From contig JACRBO010000628.1 in assembly GCA_016219235.1 (NCBI GenBank), forward strand, positions 1-7,281: a DNA stretch of 7,281 bases. The letters are read 5' to 3'. The notes under the pieces were generated by a model, which was not told the origin of the DNA, searched no databases, and worked only from the letters and a program-made list of their open reading frames with translations. A program made the position numbers and the translations under genes. The DNA is from Chloroflexota bacterium. Lineage in GTDB: Bacteria; Chloroflexota; Anaerolineae; Fen-1058. Below, in pieces: positions 5,205-7,281 of this stretch (position 1 is the first letter of the stretch; every line of letters starts with the position of its first letter).

Positions 5205-7281
5205 TCATTTTCGGATGATGGGCAAGTACAGCCAGTGGCTGCCCACGCGCTGCAGCACGATGCCGTCGAGCGGTTGAAGCGTCACTGTCATGGCGAGTGA
5301 GCCGTCGTTGTAGCGTGCGCGCGATCGAACATAGAGCGCATCGGCGATGCACGGCGCACCCTGACAGCGGAGCCGGACGTAGGCATTCGACGATGGCGAC
5401 AGCGACACAATGCCGATGGTGTGCCACTCATCGCCGCCCGTCGTCTGATTCAGCGTTATCGAAGACACTACTTGTCCATTTGCGACCACTTCGTAAATCG
5501 CGTTTGGATTCCAGGTGGACGCTTCGGGTGCAGCCGGCCACCAGACCGTAATCGTATACACATCGGTTGTCGAGATCGGCAGCGTCCAACGCGCTTCGAC
5601 TTGTGCGCTGCCTTGAGACTTGTGCACACCTCTGCCCCAATTGTGATAGAACGGACCGAAGGCCGTCCATTCGCCACTATCGAACGTGGGCGTGAGCCAC
5701 GCGCCTATCGGCGTGGAGAAACCTGAACTGGTATCGTCGATCAACGTTTCAAAACGCGGCGCTTGATCGCCGATCAGCCGCTGATAGCCAGGGTCGAGCG
5801 CAATGGTCTGTTGTGAGTGTGTGCCATTAAGCAACACCAGGCCGTTGGTGAATTCGCGTTGATACACATCCGGTGGATGCAGCGTCAGGCGTACATTGTC
5901 CAGCCAGACCGTGCCGGTAATTGCGCCGACAAGGAATTGAATGCGCGCATCGCTCGCGGTGGCCGTCGATTCAAAGGTCACGGTATACAGCTGCCACGTC
6001 GGGTTGATCGTCACTTGCTTCCACAGGCCGTAGTCATCCCAATCCGGCGCGTTCTTTTGCGCGCCAAGCGTGATGGTGCGTGTCACATTGCTCCTGGCCC
6101 AGAAGGCCAAATCATAGGCTGTCCCCTTCACCAGCGAACGATCATCTTGATAGAAGTTGACGCGCCAATCGGTGCCTGCTGTACTGGTGATGTTGATGCG
6201 GGCTGAGGCGCTGCCGTGCGCGGCAGTGGATGTATCACGTGTGATGCTTGCAGTGTAACCGTTGCCCGAGTCGGCCCAGAAGTTCCACGGCGGGGCGATG
6301 GCGCTCTCAAACGAACCGTTCACGATCAAGCTGGGGCCGATGTCGAAACCGAGATCGGCGCGGCGTGCAGGCCCGATCGGATAGCCGAGGTCGAAGTCCA
6401 GTTCGTCATACCACCAATCGTTGCCATGCCAGGTATCGCCGTATTCGTAGGCGAAGTAGCCGTCATTCATCAGCGTGAGCGCCAGGCCAAAGCGCATGTA
6501 GGGATACAGCGTGCGCGCAAACTCCAGCGTCGAAGTTGGAATTTTGTCCAGCGGCGAGTAATCATAGCCATACGCAATCTGATCAGGGGGAGACGCTTCA
6601 AACATGGTGATGGGCGGCGACTGAGCCCGCGTCAGCCAGGCTTGATAACGATCCCACAGTTCAGGGAAGGACATCTCGCCTTCGAGCACATCGGCTGTCA
6701 GGAAGCCGAAACTGATGCCATTGAAGATTTCGGCGATGCCCGGCTCAGCGATGTCCGTCGAGTGGGACGAGACGAGCGCATTCGGCATCAACTGGCGGAA
6801 CGTGCGCAGCTCGTGGAAGACGCCCGCTTTCCAGGCCGCATCGAACACATCGGGGTCGTCGGCCACGCCGTTTTCGTCGGAGTCGATCTGCACCGGATGG
6901 CCGTAGATATCGTGAGTCAGCCACGATTGAGTGGTCATGACGTTGTCGAAGAACACGCCGTCATACATCAATCCGCCATCGAGCATGGTTTGATAGGCAT
7001 AGTGGGCCTGATATTCCGCCACGTAGTTTTTGGTCAGGTTCAATCGATAGGAACCGGGCCACACCTCGATCGTGTGGCCGTTCACGTCCTTCAAATAGTA
7101 ATCGTCGGGCAGGCCGTCGTTCTCCACCGCGTTGATCGAAGTGAGGACCAGCACGTTCGGATTCAGGCGGCGCAGCTCGATCACTTCAGCGCGAGTCGGA
7201 TCGGCTCCTAACCATAGATCGATGCGCGACAGGTAAGGCAGACCCTTATCGGCCAGCTGCCACCAGCCCCATAAATTGCCG
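5205..7281 (-). CDS. GHL15-type putative glycoside hydrolase with two inserted CBM-like modules (N-terminus outside window)
   Basis: The frame stays open to the right edge. The GTG at 7184 is inside the barrel and lacks a ribosome site, so the gene is partial. Numbering from that GTG, residues ~1-275 are a TIM-barrel resembling GHL15 (hypothetical glycosyl hydrolase family 15): NPNVLVLTSIN, YDGVFFDNV (D75 and D80 are candidate functional acids), FNGISFGF, and ALTLMNDGYFAYEYGDTW...LGYPIGPARR. Residues ~285-437 look like a CBM4/9-type module (LIVNGSFE...GTVWLDNVRLTL). The barrel's usual C-terminal beta-domain then appears, DVYQREFTNGLVLLNGT...RLIGDQAP (439-476). It is broken by a golvesin-C-like module (~482-621, with ARWTLPIST, YTITVWWPAAP and IADALYV) and resumes as NDGSLAMTVTLQPLDGIVLQR (626-646). 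The tail is YLPIIRK. Enzyme activity and substrate are unproven. A signal peptide is expected upstream. This is the first visible gene of the cluster. Confidence 0.82.
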   Translation of the reverse strand, partial: GNLWGWWQLADKGLPYLSRIDLWLGADPTRAEVIELRRLNPNVLVLTSINAVENDGLPDDYYLKDVNGHTIEVWPGSYRLNLTKNYVAEYQAHYAYQTMLDGGLMYDGVFFDNVMTTQSWLTHDIYGHPVQIDSDENGVADDPDVFDAAWKAGVFHELRTFRQLMPNALVSSHSTDIAEPGIAEIFNGISFGFLTADVLEGEMSFPELWDRYQAWLTRAQSPPITMFEASPPDQIAYGYDYSPLDKIPTSTLEFARTLYPYMRFGLALTLMNDGYFAYEYGDTWHGNDWWYDELDFDLGYPIGPARRADLGFDIGPSLIVNGSFESAIAPPWNFWADSGNGYTASITRDTSTAAHGSASARINITSTAGTDWRVNFYQDDRSLVKGTAYDLAFWARSNVTRTITLGAQKNAPDWDDYGLWKQVTINPTWQLYTVTFESTATASDARIQFLVGAITGTVWLDNVRLTLHPPDVYQREFTNGLVLLNGTHSQQTIALDPGYQRLIGDQAPRFETLIDDTSSGFSTPIGAWLTPTFDSGEWTAFGPFYHNWGRGVHKSQGSAQVEARWTLPISTTDVYTITVWWPAAPEASTWNPNAIYEVVANGQVVSSITLNQTTGGDEWHTIGIVSLSPSSNAYVRLRCQGAPCIADALYVRSRARYNDGSLAMTVTLQPLDGIVLQRVGSHWLYLPIIRK
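5208..5228 (-). other. C-terminal YLP tail of the GHL15-like protein (YLPIIRK)
   Basis: The last seven residues (653-659, numbered from the GTG at 7184) read YLPIIRK, attached directly after the final beta-strand of the catalytic assembly. It has the same pattern as the tails of the two downstream genes. Confidence 0.6.
5322..5741 (-). other. Golvesin-C-like (carbohydrate-binding type) module inside the GHL15-like protein
   Basis: Residues ~482-621 run from IDDTSSGFSTPIGAW through a TYTITVWWP-like core strand to IADALYV, the order seen in golvesin C-terminal / Xly-type binding domains. The flanking segments RLIGDQAP and NDGSLAMTVTLQPLDG read as two halves of one beta-domain, so the module appears inserted. 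The boundaries are approximate. Confidence 0.6.
5874..6332 (-). other. CBM4/9-like module inside the GHL15-like protein
   Basis: Residues ~285-437 begin LIVNGSFESAIAPPWNFW and end WLDNVRLTL, the typical first and last strands of CBM4/9-type beta-sandwiches, with HGSASARINI and YDLAFWARS between. It sits between the barrel and the C-terminal beta-domain. The boundaries are approximate. Confidence 0.7.

Noticed and set aside
4654..5427. 257-codon minus-strand frame spanning the start of the beta-helix gene and the end of the GHL15-like gene
   Set aside because: The translation is Arg/His-rich and low in pattern, as expected for a shifted frame. It would overlap two well-supported genes and ignores their ribosome site and stop.
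7182..7184. GTG as start codon of the GHL15-like gene
   Set aside because: There is no Shine-Dalgarno match upstream. The frame continues open with protein-like sequence (WLGADPTRAEV) to the window edge, and the GTG falls inside the barrel, so a start here would remove the signal peptide and first strands.
6216..7211. 331-codon open frame on the plus strand opposite the GHL15-like gene
   Set aside because: It lies entirely antisense to a protein with clear domain signatures. Its translation has no recognisable motif, and long antisense frames are expected in GC-rich coding DNA.

Overview
The window looks like a piece of a Chloroflexota chromosome (Anaerolineae or a related class). This rests on the GC-rich codon use, on secreted multidomain carbohydrate-active-type proteins, and above all on a shared C-terminal tail: all three complete C-termini on the minus strand end in a Tyr-Leu-Pro motif (YLPVVFKS, YLPLIRK, YLPIIRK). 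I recall this ending from many exported Chloroflexota proteins. The phylum assignment is an inference; there is no rRNA or other marker here.

Layout. The plus strand from 1 to 1076 holds the C-terminal part of a TPR-repeat protein that runs in from the left edge. It converges on a minus-strand cluster across a 128-bp gap (1077-1204) that carries three copies of a short sequence (direct, inverted, direct) able to form alternative hairpins. The minus-strand cluster, in transcription order, has four members. First is a GHL15-type putative glycoside hydrolase (7281 to 5205, its N-terminus off the right edge). A 60-bp gap with a strong 9-bp GC hairpin follows. Second is a signal-peptide-bearing right-handed beta-helix protein with a fibronectin-like domain (5144 to 3507). 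A 26-nt gap follows. Third is a previously untracked 25-codon hydrophobic ORF (3480 to 3403). It overlaps by ATGA the start of the fourth, a GH123/DUF4091-type putative glycosidase with a C-terminal FN3-like domain (3406 to 1205).

The tight spacing, common strand and shared tail suggest one operon for exported, probably surface-retained, glycan-processing proteins. Its promoter should lie to the right of the window. The substrate is not readable from the sequence. Characterised GH123 enzymes release beta-linked N-acetylgalactosamine, so an amino-sugar glycan is a reasonable but untested guess.

The points most worth a second look are the shared C-terminal tail, the small coupled ORF, and the GHL15 protein, whose C-terminal beta-domain appears to be interrupted by two separate carbohydrate-binding-type modules. 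I saw no tRNA, rRNA, CRISPR array, transposase or phage gene, and nothing that amounts to a clear new defence or mobile system.
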